Position numbers and translations under genes: made by a program
Shown: one piece after another, positions 35,513 through 46,121 of the stretch
How positions within the stretch are numbered: position 1 is the first letter of the stretch
Layout: each line of letters opens with the position of its first letter
Assembly: GCF_019649055.1 (NCBI RefSeq)
Contig: NW_026570227.1
Span: forward strand, 1,674,001-1,738,000
DNA length: 64,000 nt
Source: Paramacrobiotus metropolitanus
Taxonomy: Eukaryota; Tardigrada; Eutardigrada; Parachela; Macrobiotidae
Reading direction: 5' to 3'
The notes under the pieces: model-generated
The model's database searches: none
The model's input: only the letters and a program-made list of their open reading frames with translations
Told to the model about the DNA's origin: nothing

Positions 35513-35872
35513 CACCGGTCGTCGCTTTGACGCAGCGTGTGATGTTTTCCTTGAGACTCGGGTGTGTTTTTTTTTGGGTTTGTGTCTGCTTTGTGATTTT
35601 TTTTTAAGGCTACAATATCCATTCAGCGCCAATTTTGTCGTTTTTATTCCGCAAATGTGTTGATTAATTTTGTCGAATTATGGGAAATTCATGACATAAA
35701 TAAATAGAAAAATAAAAATTTAAAAGTGATTATGTTCAAATATATGGTTAATTAATAATACAAATAAAAAGGATTGAAACCGGATGACCAGCATCCAGGA
35801 ACTTATTTTACAGAGAAACATTCGTCGAAATAAACCGAATAAAGTATAAATACTCGTATTGGTCAAATTTAT

Positions 35873-37516
35873 TTATGCGACACTGTTGCGTTTGTCGTTG
35901 ACGGCGCTGACATCGACGCCGGCGGGCGGTGTGCCGGCGACGGCCAGCCGGTTGGCCGGGTCATCCGGGAACGGGTTGGCCGGGACGCACTCGCATCCGC
36001 CTACGACACGGGCATTCAGATTAATACGCGGATTACAAATCAACGGATCAAAAATAAAAACAAGTATAAAATGAAAAGAAATAAAAATACGTAAAACAAC
36101 TGAATATGCATTAATAAAATGACGAACAAATTGTGGAATTACTAAAAGTGAAATAAAAAAATGTACAAAACTCGGAAATTAATTGAGCAAAAAGAAGGAT
36201 TATTTCCAGAGCATAGTGACAGCTTACTTTCGACGAGGAGATAATCCTGTCCGAAGAGCGATCCGAACTTGCCGCTGGGCGCCGAGAAGACGGCGTGCGG
36301 CACGTATTTCTGCGTGCAGTTCCCGTAGATCAAATTACACTGCGAACGCCTACAACCGGCACTTTCATTAATCCAAATCGACCAGAAATAAATATATGCA
36401 GCTGAATTTTTGTTTAATTTGAAAATAAAATGACAATCACATTACCCAGTGATACTCTTGATAATTTCCTATTATAATTAATCTTATCAAATTTAATTAG
36501 AACAACAATAAATAATTCAATGTAAATATGTATATAACATAAATAAGTAATAAAATAAACAAAAAATAATAAAATTATCGGATAAATAATAAAATGAATT
36601 CAATATAAATCTTTAAATAAAATATTTATTAATATAATTTATAACCTAATTATGCACTGGTCATTTGCTTACACGCAGACGCGTTTGAAAACGGGCTGGA
36701 CGAAATCAGGAAAATCCTGGATGATGGTGAAGGTGTCCTCGGTGATGGCCGACTGGCCGAACTGCGGATAGGCCACCTCGGTGCGGACGGGGCAGCAGGA
36801 TTCAGGCAGCAGCCGGCCGCTGGCGGCGCACCCGGCGACATTGCACACGCTGGTGTCGTCGCGGCCCAGCGCCCGCGGCTGCGGCTCACCGTTGTGCCGC
36901 TGCAGGCTGCGCACTAAGGCGCTGCTGATGTCCAGCGCCTCGCTGTCCAACCGCCGACCGGCGCGGCTGGCGTTCAGCGGCGCGTCGTCGGAGCGGGCGC
37001 GCACGCGGATGAAGCGACCGGCGTTGGCGATGGTCGACGACAGCAGGCGCATCGCCGTACTGGAAAATATTCGGCAATTGGCAATATTGTTAAATTACAT
37101 TTTCCGCAGAATTAACATTTTCCCACGATTCCCGTTTCAAACCAAATCATTTCGAAATTGCAAGCCGGGCTTGGAGCATTTGCAACGGCTCGAAAATAAA
37201 GAATTATGTGTTTCTTTAAATTATTAGTCAAATATGAGTAATTTTACCCAGCCAAGTTCTGGTTGTGTACTCGTAAATAAATTACTGTTTAATAATGTTT
37301 AAATTAATAAAATTTTAACGGGTTAACTTACGGATTGATGGGTTTGCCGGCGGGATCGGCGCTGCAGCGCCACCGCTCGTCCACCGCGTCGCCCCACCCG
37401 AAGGCCATACTCTGCCGACACGGGGCGCTTTTATCGCCGGTGACCTTTGCCGTCTCGGCGCTTCCATGGCCAGGGAGCGCGACGCAGCAGACAGCGAGCA
37501 GGACGATAAAATACAT
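35873..37516 (-). CDS. Spaetzle-like secreted cystine-knot ligand precursor
   Basis: Four exons on the - strand: 37516-37332, 37059-36673, 36349-36228, 36000-35873; 273 residues, all phases consistent. A signal peptide (MYFIVLLAVCCVALPGHGSA) opens the protein. A pro-region with a basic AGRR site follows. The C-terminal half has the spacing of the Spaetzle domain: CCPVRTEVAYPQFGQ, then FTIIQDFPDFVQPVFKRVC, QCNLIYGNCTQKYVPHAVF, a Gly-rich turn, and GCECVP. Spaetzle family members are cleaved extracellularly and bind Toll receptors in immunity, patterning or neurotrophic roles. A C-terminal tail of about 40 residues after CEC is longer than usual. The split of the cystine knot over three exons is clear from the phases. 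I cannot say which Spaetzle subtype it is. Confidence 0.8.
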
Positions 37517-38045
37517 TATATAAACTCCTGCTCCTTATGTTCCTTGATTAACAGATGGACGAAATGCCCGCAGTTCTTCAACGTTGAACATTAACGGCAC
37601 GTAAATGTACTGCGTAGCTGCATCACTTACGAGCACGACGAGGACCAACAAGACTTGGCTAGCAATCGAACGAGCACACGCGCTACTTCGCAGTTTATAT
37701 ACTGTATATAAGCATTATGTGGTTTATATAGGCTGGCAGGAAAGCGTGATTACTGCCCAAGGAGACACCGGGCAGGGAGAAAGGAAAGCGAGAGTGAAGC
37801 AGCCTACAAGCAGAATGTGTGTCTATGAAGGCGCAAGGAAAGCGCGCCGGTGGATTATAATACAGGCAATGATGCAGTACCGGGTTGGACGCTGTCCAGT
37901 GGCTGTTATAGGCCAACGGGGTTTCTGGGCCGCGGCTGACAATTAACTGCATCCGGGACGTGGCTGATTATGACAGCCTTCTGCTTTTCTTCTCACTGCC
38001 TGCTAAAACACTCAACATCGCACTTTTCCTGCAACCAATGAGGAG

Positions 38046-38105
38046 CTAAAAATAACAACACACCCGTACTTTGCGATTGCTTTATTCGGCTAGTTCTTTC
38101 GAAAA
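38046..38105 (-). repeat. interspersed repeat family R3 (one of three copies)
   Basis: The reverse of GAATAAAGCAATCGCAAAGT with flanking AACTAGCC and ACGGCTGTGTTGTT. Direct copies occur at 41163-41215 (receptor intron 2) and 49663-49715. Copies differ at only a few positions. Confidence 0.75.
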
Positions 38106-38404
38106 TCCGTCATGGGTTATCGTATGAAATTGATAATTTTTCTGGTCAGTACACGTATTAAGCGTGTTGTCAGCGTGTTTGTGCAATAGCCAGTAAGTAC
38201 TCTAGTTACGAGAAAATGCGGCCCGTTGTTGCGAAATGGCTCGCTTAATCCGCACCAGCAATGTACCCTGATAATCTGATTATATTATTTTGTATGTACG
38301 ACTAAAGAGAAGTTTAAGCAAAGAATTTAAACCGCCAACAGCCAGTTCGCGCTCTGTATAATGAACCTGCGCAAGTAGACCCTAATTAAACTGCTAAGCG
38401 CCGG

Positions 38405-38660
38405 ACATATTCGTTTGTGGAAAATGGAAACTTTTTTTATCCTTTAGTGATTGAGACGTTGGGAGTATTTGGCCCCGCTTTCAGGGAACTGTTGCATTTC
38501 ATGGGCTGTAAAATTCGAGACTTAACTGGGGAAGCGCGTTCTACTGCTTTCATTAAGCAGCGTTTTAGTCTCGCCGTTGTAAAAGGAAATGCTACGGCTG
38601 TTTTGAGCACGTTACCTTTTAACCCAAGAGAAGATAGAGATTTTGGTTGTTTTTTTAATG
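38405..38660 (+). repeat. interspersed repeat family R2, longest copy
   Basis: It runs from about TTTTTTATCCTTTAG through GACGTTGGGAGTATTTGGCC, CATTTCATGGGCTGTAAAAT, GCGCGTTCTACTGC and CTACGGCTGTTTTGAGCACG to GATTTTGGTTG. The same order is seen at 41890-42170. A short open frame inside one copy is not conserved, so no protein is claimed. Confidence 0.7.
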
Positions 38661-39061
38661 TTTAAATTTTTACTTTCACGTAGTGTACCGGCGCTTGCAA
38701 TCATTGTTATCTTGGCGGCTATTGCCCAATAAAGATTAAACTGCGAGGAAATGTACACATTAACTAAACCAGCCATAATCGATCTTTTCTGGACTCTGGA
38801 ACTGTACGTTGTGTACAACAAACGGGACATGATCCAAGGAAAGGATATGACTGTACGGAAGCCGGTCTGGTTCGAGGTTACACGGACAAAGAAAGTTATC
38901 GGACAGTAGACTATAGAAATGCGGCTGATGTGTCTTCCTGATAAAATTCTTGTTGTTAAACATAAATTCTTGAAATCAGTTCTGTACCTGCTTTCAAATT
39001 TCTACTAAAATCTGTCGATCTGTCCTAAATGTTTTTAAAGCAGAGAACCTGTTTCCGTTCG

Positions 39062-39976
39062 ACCAGACTGGCAGTCCCTTTGGGGTTGTCTGCTCCTGTG
39101 CCGTAATAATAATAATAATATCGCTGTCGCACATGTATGGCCCTTCGAAGCGCTCGACATACATCTGTAGTAAACATAATACTGGTATTATATTATGGAT
39201 ATTATAACTCGACGACCTTGCGCGCCCGGAAGCAGAGCAGTATATTAAAGGCAACGCGGTGCAGTCTCCCTCCGGCGCAACAATGCAGTAGAAGTATGCG
39301 TAAATACAGTATTATACCGGGCACGGTGCACTGCTCCGTTTCAGCGGCAAGACAAGTGGACGCGTGGAGAAGGGGCTCCTCGAAAAGTGATTAATTAACG
39401 CACACGTATGCCGATCATGCTGTCCAAACCGGCAATCCGCATTGTCATCAACGCGCCTTAGTCATCGTAATCCCGAATTTCCGGTTAGAACCGCCGGTGC
39501 GTACTATACAGTACAGACAGCCGGTTAAAGGGGGGAATATCGTGTAATTATGTTGGCGCGGCAATACGGCACCGGCATGTGATGAGCACTCGAGCAGCAG
39601 TTGATTAAATGAATCATGACAAGCGTCCGTCCTAACCTGCTACACCGCGCTTAGCTTCCGGTAAATTCCAGTTTTCTCCATCGGCATCTGCGTCAAGGAG
39701 ACGCGTGTGCGCCCGTGACCTTTACATATATATACATCTGCATAAACACTTTCCCGATTCTTGCCAGTTTAACGGGATAGTTTCCCGGAATATTCCACTC
39801 GCTGCAGAAATATTTGTCCAGTGTGTTGATCAAAATTAGCGGGAAACTTGATCTAATTAATTAAGCGTCGCACGTGGAATGGATTATGTCATATCGCGTG
39901 AAAGCGGGGAATACCGATGATTATTATTATTATTATTACGGCACAGGAGCAGACAACCGCGAAACTTCAGTCTGGT
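39062..39976. repeat. inverted repeat pair (about 50-bp arms, 915 bp apart), possible element
   Basis: The left arm starts ACCAGACTG and contains GGTTGTCTGCTCCTGTGCCG followed by (TAA)n. The right arm is the reverse, ending CAGTCTGGT. A third partial copy (GTTTGTCTGCTCC, then ATAATAATAAT) is at about 46507-46545. Flanks do not show an obvious target duplication, so it may be an old element or a local inversion. Confidence 0.5.
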
Positions 39977-40015
39977 GGAAAAACTGGACCATCCCTACTT
40001 TTCTTTTCCCGTTGA

Positions 40016-43000
40016 ATGATGGAGTTCAGTTTCGACGGCAGCGGGAATTATTACTGCGCGGTACGGTTGCTGCACAATGTGACCCTGCTGGGCACGTGTC
40101 CCTCGCTGAACGGCTCGGTGATCAATTCGCGTATCAACCAGTGGGCCACCACCGTCTTCATCAACATCGGCTACCCCCTCCTCCTCGTCATGGCCACCCT
40201 CGGCAACGGCGGCTACCTGGTTTTTCTTAGTTTCCAGAAGCGCAGCACCCGGACGCTGTATCTGGCCGTCACCGCGCTCTCCGGCATCATTCTCATGTAC
40301 GTACAACTGTACAAGCCAGGTTCACGATTACTGTGCCTGTAGTGACAAAAAAAGGTACAGCCAAAAATACGAATTCAGGGGTTAAGGAAAATGGCCCGGT
40401 ACATGGTGGCCAAAATGGGATGCACAGGCTGAAACATTCTCCTTCGCGCACTCTGGATCACTTTTTTGTAACGCTTTATGTCATTCTAAAGCCATATGAT
40501 TTTGGTATGTCGTTCTGAAAACCGTTTACGCGCACAAAATCCGGTTGCCGACATATGGCGTAAAATGGGCGCGAAAAGTTTAAATGCATTGTTGTGTACC
40601 AAAAGCCTGGTTATTACCCGATCTTCTTGAAACTTTTCTGCAAAATAATTAGGGCCATAAAGTTGAAAATGAGCCAGTTACGACAAATACAATTCACGGG
40701 TTACGCCAAACTGCATATTACGGTGTATCACGCCACTCTGGTTACGCTGATGTATGCCAAATATCGGTCTAAATTACAAACCATCCATATAAGTTGCAAA
40801 ATATTAACTTGTCTGCTTCATGGTGTAATCTAGAGGAAGTGGTAGACATTGCAATAAATTTAATGTATGTTTTTCTGTGTTTTATTTTATATATGACACT
40901 GTGATTACAGATGGTTGGAGCTGCCACGATTTCTCGTGACCTCGTCGGACAGCCTGCGCCGGCATCGCGACTTCATCGTCTACGTCCTGCACAGTATGGG
41001 TCTGCAGTTGTTCGCCGAGGATCTTTTCAGCCAGATTTCCAACTGGTACAGTACTGTCATAATATAGAGTACCTGCCTGACTTTCTCCCCATCTCCACTG
41101 TATGCACATGCACTCCATATGTACCGTATATACCGTACATATACCGTTAAGATATTTTTCGAAACAACTAGCCGAATAAAGCAATCGCAAAGTACGGCTG
41201 TGTTGTTTTTTCCATGTTGCATGTTTGCAGGACGATCATCGCGCTGTCGATGGAGCGCGTGCTGGTCATCTCCAAGCCCCTACAGTACCGCCACGGGGTG
41301 CCGCTACGCTACGGCTACCTGGTGGTCATGGGGATCGGGGTGCTGGCGCTGGCCGTGGCCATTCCCGGCATCGTCGTCTTCTACTGGTCCCTCAACGCCA
41401 TCGGCATCTTCGCGGCCAACGAGTGCACCAACCACGCCATGGCCATCACGCTGCACGACGTGCGCAACCTGGCCAAGATCCTCGTTATCGTCGAGGTACT
41501 AGTGTAAAAGCTATATTCACAGCTTAGGTAGTGTAGTGGCTATTGCTTTAAGCGCCACTATTGCACTACCTGCATCTTTGACGCAAGTACAGTAATTTGG
41601 AATCCGGCTTGTACACACTAATACGTATACTGCAGTTCTGTATCGGCCTGCGAATTAAAATACCGGGTATTACAGCGGATTAATACCGTCGTTCAAGTGG
41701 CATGTTATTGCCGGCGCGTATTACGCACTCGGCGCCACTTGTGGCCCCGTTGCACTATCGCAATCCCGGCTAATATAATCAGCAGTATTACATAACAAAT
41801 TAATATGATGGTATAACCCTCTGTAGTATAGTCTGTAGTACATTTTTTCATTTCTTTTCGCATTACCAATTATGAAAAAAGAAGCACCAATTCAGTAATA
41901 TTTTTCCGATAGCCGAAATTTTAGAAAATAGATACCTTTCTTATCCTTGAGGAACTAAAACGTTGGGAGTTTTTGGCCAGTCTTTAAATGAATTGTTACA
42001 TTTCACGGATCGTGAAATTCTGGGCTTAACTGGAGAAGTGCGTTCTGCTGCGTCTTCTCGAGCACCGTTTTATTCTTGTTATTGTCAAAGGAAACGCTAC
42101 GATACGGGTTTTGAGCACGTGACCTTTTAACTTGAGAGAAGATAGTGACTTTGGTTGTTTTTTTCTGTATTTGAATTTTAACTATACCAGCGCCTATGAC
42201 TGCTCTGTTACTTGCTGGCTACGGCTAAAATATACTATATTCTTTTCGCAGTAGCATTCCAAATAACAAAAATGCTAGCGCTGGTACACTACTTGACAGT
42301 TAAAATTCTTCAACCTTAAAAAAAACAGTCTCTGTCCTATCTCGGGTTGCGTACTGGAAACAGCCGTAGAATTTCCTTTTGAGAAAGCAGTAGAACGCGC
42401 TTCTCCAGATCAGTCCCGAATTTTACGACCCATAAAATGTTACGGCTCACTTAAGGGAAATGGCCCGGTACATCGCGCCAAAAATGGGATACATTCGCTA
42501 AAACTTTCGCGTTCGCGCACTGTGAATCACTTTCTTGTAATACTTTATGTCATTCTAAAGCTAAATGATTTGTATACACTATCCAGTGTTCTGAAAAAGG
42601 TCTGCGCGCGCAACATCCGGTTGCCGACATATGGCGTACTAAAATGGGTGGAAAGTTTGCGTATGCATCCCGTTTTTGACGCTATGTACCGGGCCATTTC
42701 CCTTAAAACCGGCCCGAAAACTCCCAGCCTTCCATCAGTACAGGATAAAAAACGGGATTCGTTTTCCAGAAACGTGAACACTTCCCACGTTGGGAATTTC
42801 CGGCGAGCTGGCTTAAAAAATTTTACATTAAATTGCACTGCAGGGTCTGTACGTGGCCATCGTGGTACCACTTGGTGACGTCGGTGATCATGTTCGTCAC
42901 CAGCCTCGTTCTCGTCATCCAGATCCTGCGCAGCAGCGCCTACCGGAAGCGCCACCTGCAGTCGGCCGCCAGCAACGGAAGTAACTCCACCGATCCCGGC

Positions 43001-43375
43001 GCCGGCGCCCCGCCCTCCCGCTCCCTGGCCCTCAGCGGGCTGGGCGGCCACCGCACCCTCTTCCGCGCCATCCTCGGCTACTTCATCACGCAGCTGCCGC
43101 GCGTCATCCACTCCCTGTACACCATCGTCGTCACGCCGCGCTGCTACATCGTCATGACGCTGCAGCTGCACATGCAGAACCGCGCCGCCCCCGCCGTCTC
43201 CACGCTCTTCCTGCTCAACTACGCCGTGACCTTTCTCTACCACAACAACCTCCTTAAGCAGGTGCGCACGGCGTGGCGGGCGCGCAAGTACGGCGCGAAA
43301 GCCGCCGGATCCAAGATCGTCCTGATGAAGACGCTGACGCTCAAACCAACCAGCAGCCGGCCGTTGGACGGTTGA
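40016..43375 (+). CDS. rhodopsin-class G-protein-coupled receptor, + copy, with a TM5 frameshift
   Basis: Four exons: 40016-40296, 40911-41045, 41231-41495, 42844-43375; phases 2, 2, 0. Exons 2 (135 bp) and 3 (265 bp) are exactly the length of those in the inverted paralogue at 44.5-46.1 kb. TM1 has the LGN motif (MATLGNGGYLVFL). The TM3 end carries MERVLVISKPLQYR in place of the DRY box. TM7 reads NYAVTFLYHNNLLKQV, a variant of NPxxY also found in the paralogue (YYALTFLIHNNLL). Exon 4 starts GLYVAIVVPL in one frame, but TSVIMFVTSLVLVIQI needs the next frame. One extra G at 42874-42875 explains it. The introns are packed with R1, R2 and R3 repeats. The receptor is an orphan by sequence; a peptide ligand is a guess from its general type. 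Confidence 0.8.
40386..40640 (+). mobile_element. R1 element in receptor intron 1
   Basis: It is preceded by TTAA (40382-40385) and begins GGAAAATGGCCCGGTACATGG. TGTCATTCTAAAGC, ATCCGGTTGCCGACATATGG and TTTAAATGCATT match the 42455 copy in order. The right end is diverged or replaced. Confidence 0.65.
41163..41215 (+). repeat. R3 repeat in receptor intron 2
   Basis: ACAACTAGCCGAATAAAGCA and AAAGTACGGCTGTGTTGTT match the 38046 (reverse) and 49663 copies. Confidence 0.75.
41890..42170 (+). repeat. R2 repeat in receptor intron 3
   Basis: AACGTTGGGAGTTTTTGGCC, CATTTCACGGATCGTGAAAT, GCACGTGACCTTTTAA and GACTTTGGTTG follow the same order as the 38405 copy. Confidence 0.7.
42290..42800 (-). repeat. 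R2 repeat, reversed, interrupted by an R1 element
   Basis: The two halves of a reversed R2 copy lie at about 42290-42450 (GCAGTAGAACGCGCTTCTCC, ATTTTACGACCCATAAAATG) and 42707-42800 (CCGAAAACTCCCAGC, GGATAAAAAACG). The R1 element at 42455-42702 sits between them and so inserted later. Confidence 0.7.
42455..42702 (+). mobile_element. R1 element with terminal inverted repeats and TTAA duplication (piggyBac-type MITE)
   Basis: The left end GGGAAATGGCCCGGTACAT and right end ATGTACCGGGCCATTTCCC are exact inverted repeats of 19 bp. TTAA flanks both sides (42451-42454 and 42703-42706). TTAA duplications are the hallmark of piggyBac-type transposition. At 248 bp it has no coding capacity. It lies inside a reversed R2 copy, which dates the insertion as the later event. 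Confidence 0.85.
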
Positions 43376-43552
43376 TCATACGCCATAAAAATTGTATAAC
43401 GCCCGAACCGGGTGAATACTAAATTATTCTATGTATGCCTAATTTATATTTGGGTGGTAATAAATTTTAACCTTGGCCTGTGTGAGATCGATAGATGTAC
43501 AGACAGACAAATCCATAGATATAGTTTTGGAGGAAAAAGAAATGCAGAATTT

Positions 43553-43773
43553 GAGGAAGATCGGTTTATAATGAGATCGGTTTTATTTCGCCTACAACTA
43601 CCCAACCGGATGATGCGCGTACAAACTGTTTTCACGCCAGTTTATATAAACCATTCGGCTACACAATGCCATAAAAACAAATGCAAAGCTGTGTTTGAGA
43701 GTGCGCGAAAGCCGAACTTTTCGTACATGTACTGATGTACACGAATTTGGTATCACGTACCGGCCCACTTCTC
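43553..43773 (-). mobile_element. R1 element, reversed copy
   Basis: Read on the - strand it begins GAGAAGTGGGCCGGTACGTG, right after TTAA (43774-43777). It continues through a CGAAAGTTCGGC-like part, ATGGCATTGTG, CCGGTTGGG and CTCATTATAAACCGATCTTC, the far-end landmark shared with 14190 and 49115. Confidence 0.65.
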
Positions 43774-43799
43774 TTAACATACTGCACGTCTCTGGAAGA

Positions 43800-43885
43800 C
43801 CCCGGTGCCGGCGAATTGTGCTCATTGCATTTGTTCCTGTTGCACGCTGTTTGTTGATTTTATTATTCAATTTTTGAATCACGCA
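43800..43885 (-). repeat. dispersed reversed copy of the 189-bp repeat unit
   Basis: The reverse complement reads AAAAATTGAATAATAAAATC, AACAAACAGCGTGCAACAGG and AATTCGCCGGCAC. This matches the array at 2020-2720 almost base for base over about 75 bp. Confidence 0.75.
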
Positions 43886-44513
43886 CCGAATGGCACAAGT
43901 CAAGTTTTTTTTAAGTCCTGGGATGTACGAGATATAAGTACACGAAGGGACCCCGCCGGCGCGTTACGATTCCCAGAAACGGCATCATACGGCTAAGTAA
44001 CGGCTTGCCTGATTCTGAACCGGACGAAAATGTTCATCGGCGCAGACATGTTATAACACGAACTGGCGTTCAAGCTGAGTATACAAAAGGTTGATTATAG
44101 TTGCTAGATGCACTGATCGTTCACACCGGAAGTACACCGTATTACACTGAATATCGCGCTAGTCAAATGCGTGCGCAAACTGCTACAGTCTGTAGCCTAC
44201 AGACGCAAATTTACACTTGGCTTCGACAACGACTTCCAGAAAAATCAAATTCCCAAACCGTTCCGCGAGGAAGCAAAAGGTTCTCTCGAATCCATACAAC
44301 CCTCAGTATAAATATTCCAATGGAATTTACCTGTCACCCATCGGGAAAATGTAATTCAAGGAGACGGCATCACAACGGCCATGATTACAATATGATTTAA
44401 ACCACGTAAATTAAATTAGATTTTGACTAGATTCAGCTAGACAGCTGCCGGACTAATTGTATTAGCGATTCCTGTATACTGTCAGTTCCAGGAGAGAGAC
44501 AACGACACATTAA

Positions 44514-46121
44514 TTAGAGTGAGGTGGAGGACGTCCCAGGTGTCACCAGGGCCTCTGCCTGCGAGTGTTTCTTGCGGGCCTTTAATCGTCGCCGAATATA
44601 CTCGCCAATCTCCGTTAATAAATTATTGTGGATGAGAAAGGTCAGGGCGTAGTAGGCCAGGAAGATGAACTGGATGACCGGCGAGACCTTCTTCTCGGCG
44701 GACATACTGACCAGACCCTGGCATTTGGGGGGCATGGACAGCGTCAGCAGCAGCATGTACACGGCGTAGGGGATCTGCGTGAGGAAGTAGGCCGCCACGG
44801 CGCGCAGCAGACACGCCGTCGGGTTGGACAGGGCGCTAACGGTGTCCGGAGGTAATGCTTGACCTTTCTGCAGGACGTTCTTCCGGTGTAAACGGTGGCG
44901 GGTGAGGAGGAGGATCAAGAGGAAGCTGGTGGTCATCAGGATAAGGAAGGTGATCACCGGCACCACCACGCTCACGATCACGCCCTACACATTCCAAAAA
45001 ACACGTGGTGACCTTCCGCAGATCGAACAATAGGTCAAAGGGGAAATATGTAATATGAACTTAGACAAGTACTAGTAAATAAACTATAGTGTAAGTAAAT
45101 AAAAGGTCACTATAGCCTCCATAAAAACGTATACATATATATCGCGCGTAAAGGTCACGATGGTAATAACATATGCAGTGTGCGTACTTCGACGAGGATG
45201 AGGATCTGGGCGATACGCTGGATATTCTGCGCCATGGACAGCATGCCGGGACAGTGGTCCATCTCGTGCTGGAAGAAGCCCATACGCTGGCCCATTTTGT
45301 AGTAGATCACGGTGGCCGGCAGCGACAGCGCCACCGCTAGGACGGCGATTACCGCCATGACGATCAGGGCGAAACGCTGCCGCCGCCGGGCCTGGAACTG
45401 CAACGGCCGCCAGATGACGATTAACCGCTCCACCGAGAACGCCACCACCGTCCTGCAAGAAACCCAAGCTTTATTTACAGAATGTATAATTACAGTAATC
45501 CAAAATTAAGTATAGCAGAAGCAGTCTTGAACTGCTTGTAAAATTGAGAAAGAAATACGATTGGCGTAAATAAAAATTTGACTGAAATAACGTACCAGTT
45601 GGATATTTGTGTAAAAGTGTCTTCACCGAACATCTGTATGCCCAGGCTGTACAGCATGAAATCCCGCAGATCCCTATTGGAATGCATGGACGTTACGTAT
45701 GTCGCGATGTATCCCGGAAACTCAAACAACCTGTCGCGCGCAGTCTTTTATTAGCGGCAAGAAAACTGTGTTACATTTTTCTAAGTAATGTATCTTACAG
45801 AACCAGCGAGTTGGACACGCAGATGGCCGTCATATACGCGAGGTAGGTGGTGCGCGGCTGTGTCTTCCAGAGAAATACCGGCAGTAAGGTATTCCCTATT
45901 AGGCCTATGGCCAGCAGGAAGGGGTAGCCGATAAAGTACAACTGCGACGCCGGGTTGAAGGTGTCGATGCGGGCGTGCAGGTCGGGCACATCGGGACCCC
46001 TGGTGGAGGGACGCGCCGGACACCCGAAGGCGTCGTGCCGGGTCAGGTTCACCATCATGGAGGCGGCGCGCCGGCACACTTCCGACTGGTTAAACAGCTC
46101 GATGGCGCTGGAGTTGGCCAT
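44514..46121 (-). CDS. rhodopsin-class G-protein-coupled receptor, - copy (intact)
   Basis: Four exons on the - strand: 46121-45799, 45730-45596, 45452-45188, 44984-44514; phases 2, 2, 0; 397 residues. The N terminus has two N-glycosylation sequons (NSS, NLT). TM1 is FIGYPFLLAIGLIGNTLLPVF with the GN motif. Exon 2 encodes an extracellular/TM3 part ending FGEDTFTQISNW, nearly the same as LFAEDLFSQISNW in the + copy. TM3 ends SVERLIVIWRPLQFQ in place of DRY. TM5 begins GVIVSVVVPVITFLILM. TM6 follows a loop (FLTQIPYAVYMLLLTL), and TM7 is FLAYYALTFLIHNNLL. The intact frame shows where the + copy is broken. Being tail to tail with a paralogue that has the same introns, it arose by inverted duplication. 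Confidence 0.85.

Larger units (their letters stand above)
37517..40015. other. 2.5-kb intergenic region rich in repeats
   Basis: The region holds the promoter side of the Spaetzle-like gene, R3 and R2 repeat copies, a large inverted repeat and (TAA)n-type tracts (39105-39122, 39920-39940). No exon on either strand could be supported. The promoter of the + strand receptor must lie in or just after the right arm of the inverted repeat. Confidence 0.4.
43376..44513. other. spacer between the tail-to-tail receptor genes
   Basis: It contains a reversed R1 copy and a reversed fragment of the 189-bp repeat. The rest (43900-44500) shows no exon. Confidence 0.45.

Noticed and set aside
37605-37946. 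113-codon + strand open frame upstream of the Spaetzle-like gene
   Set aside because: No homologous domain, no splice logic, and it overlaps a - strand frame of similar quality.
340-45110. AGGTCA/TGACCT half-sites scattered near exon ends
   Set aside because: A six-base nuclear receptor half-site is expected often by chance; no paired arrangement was seen.
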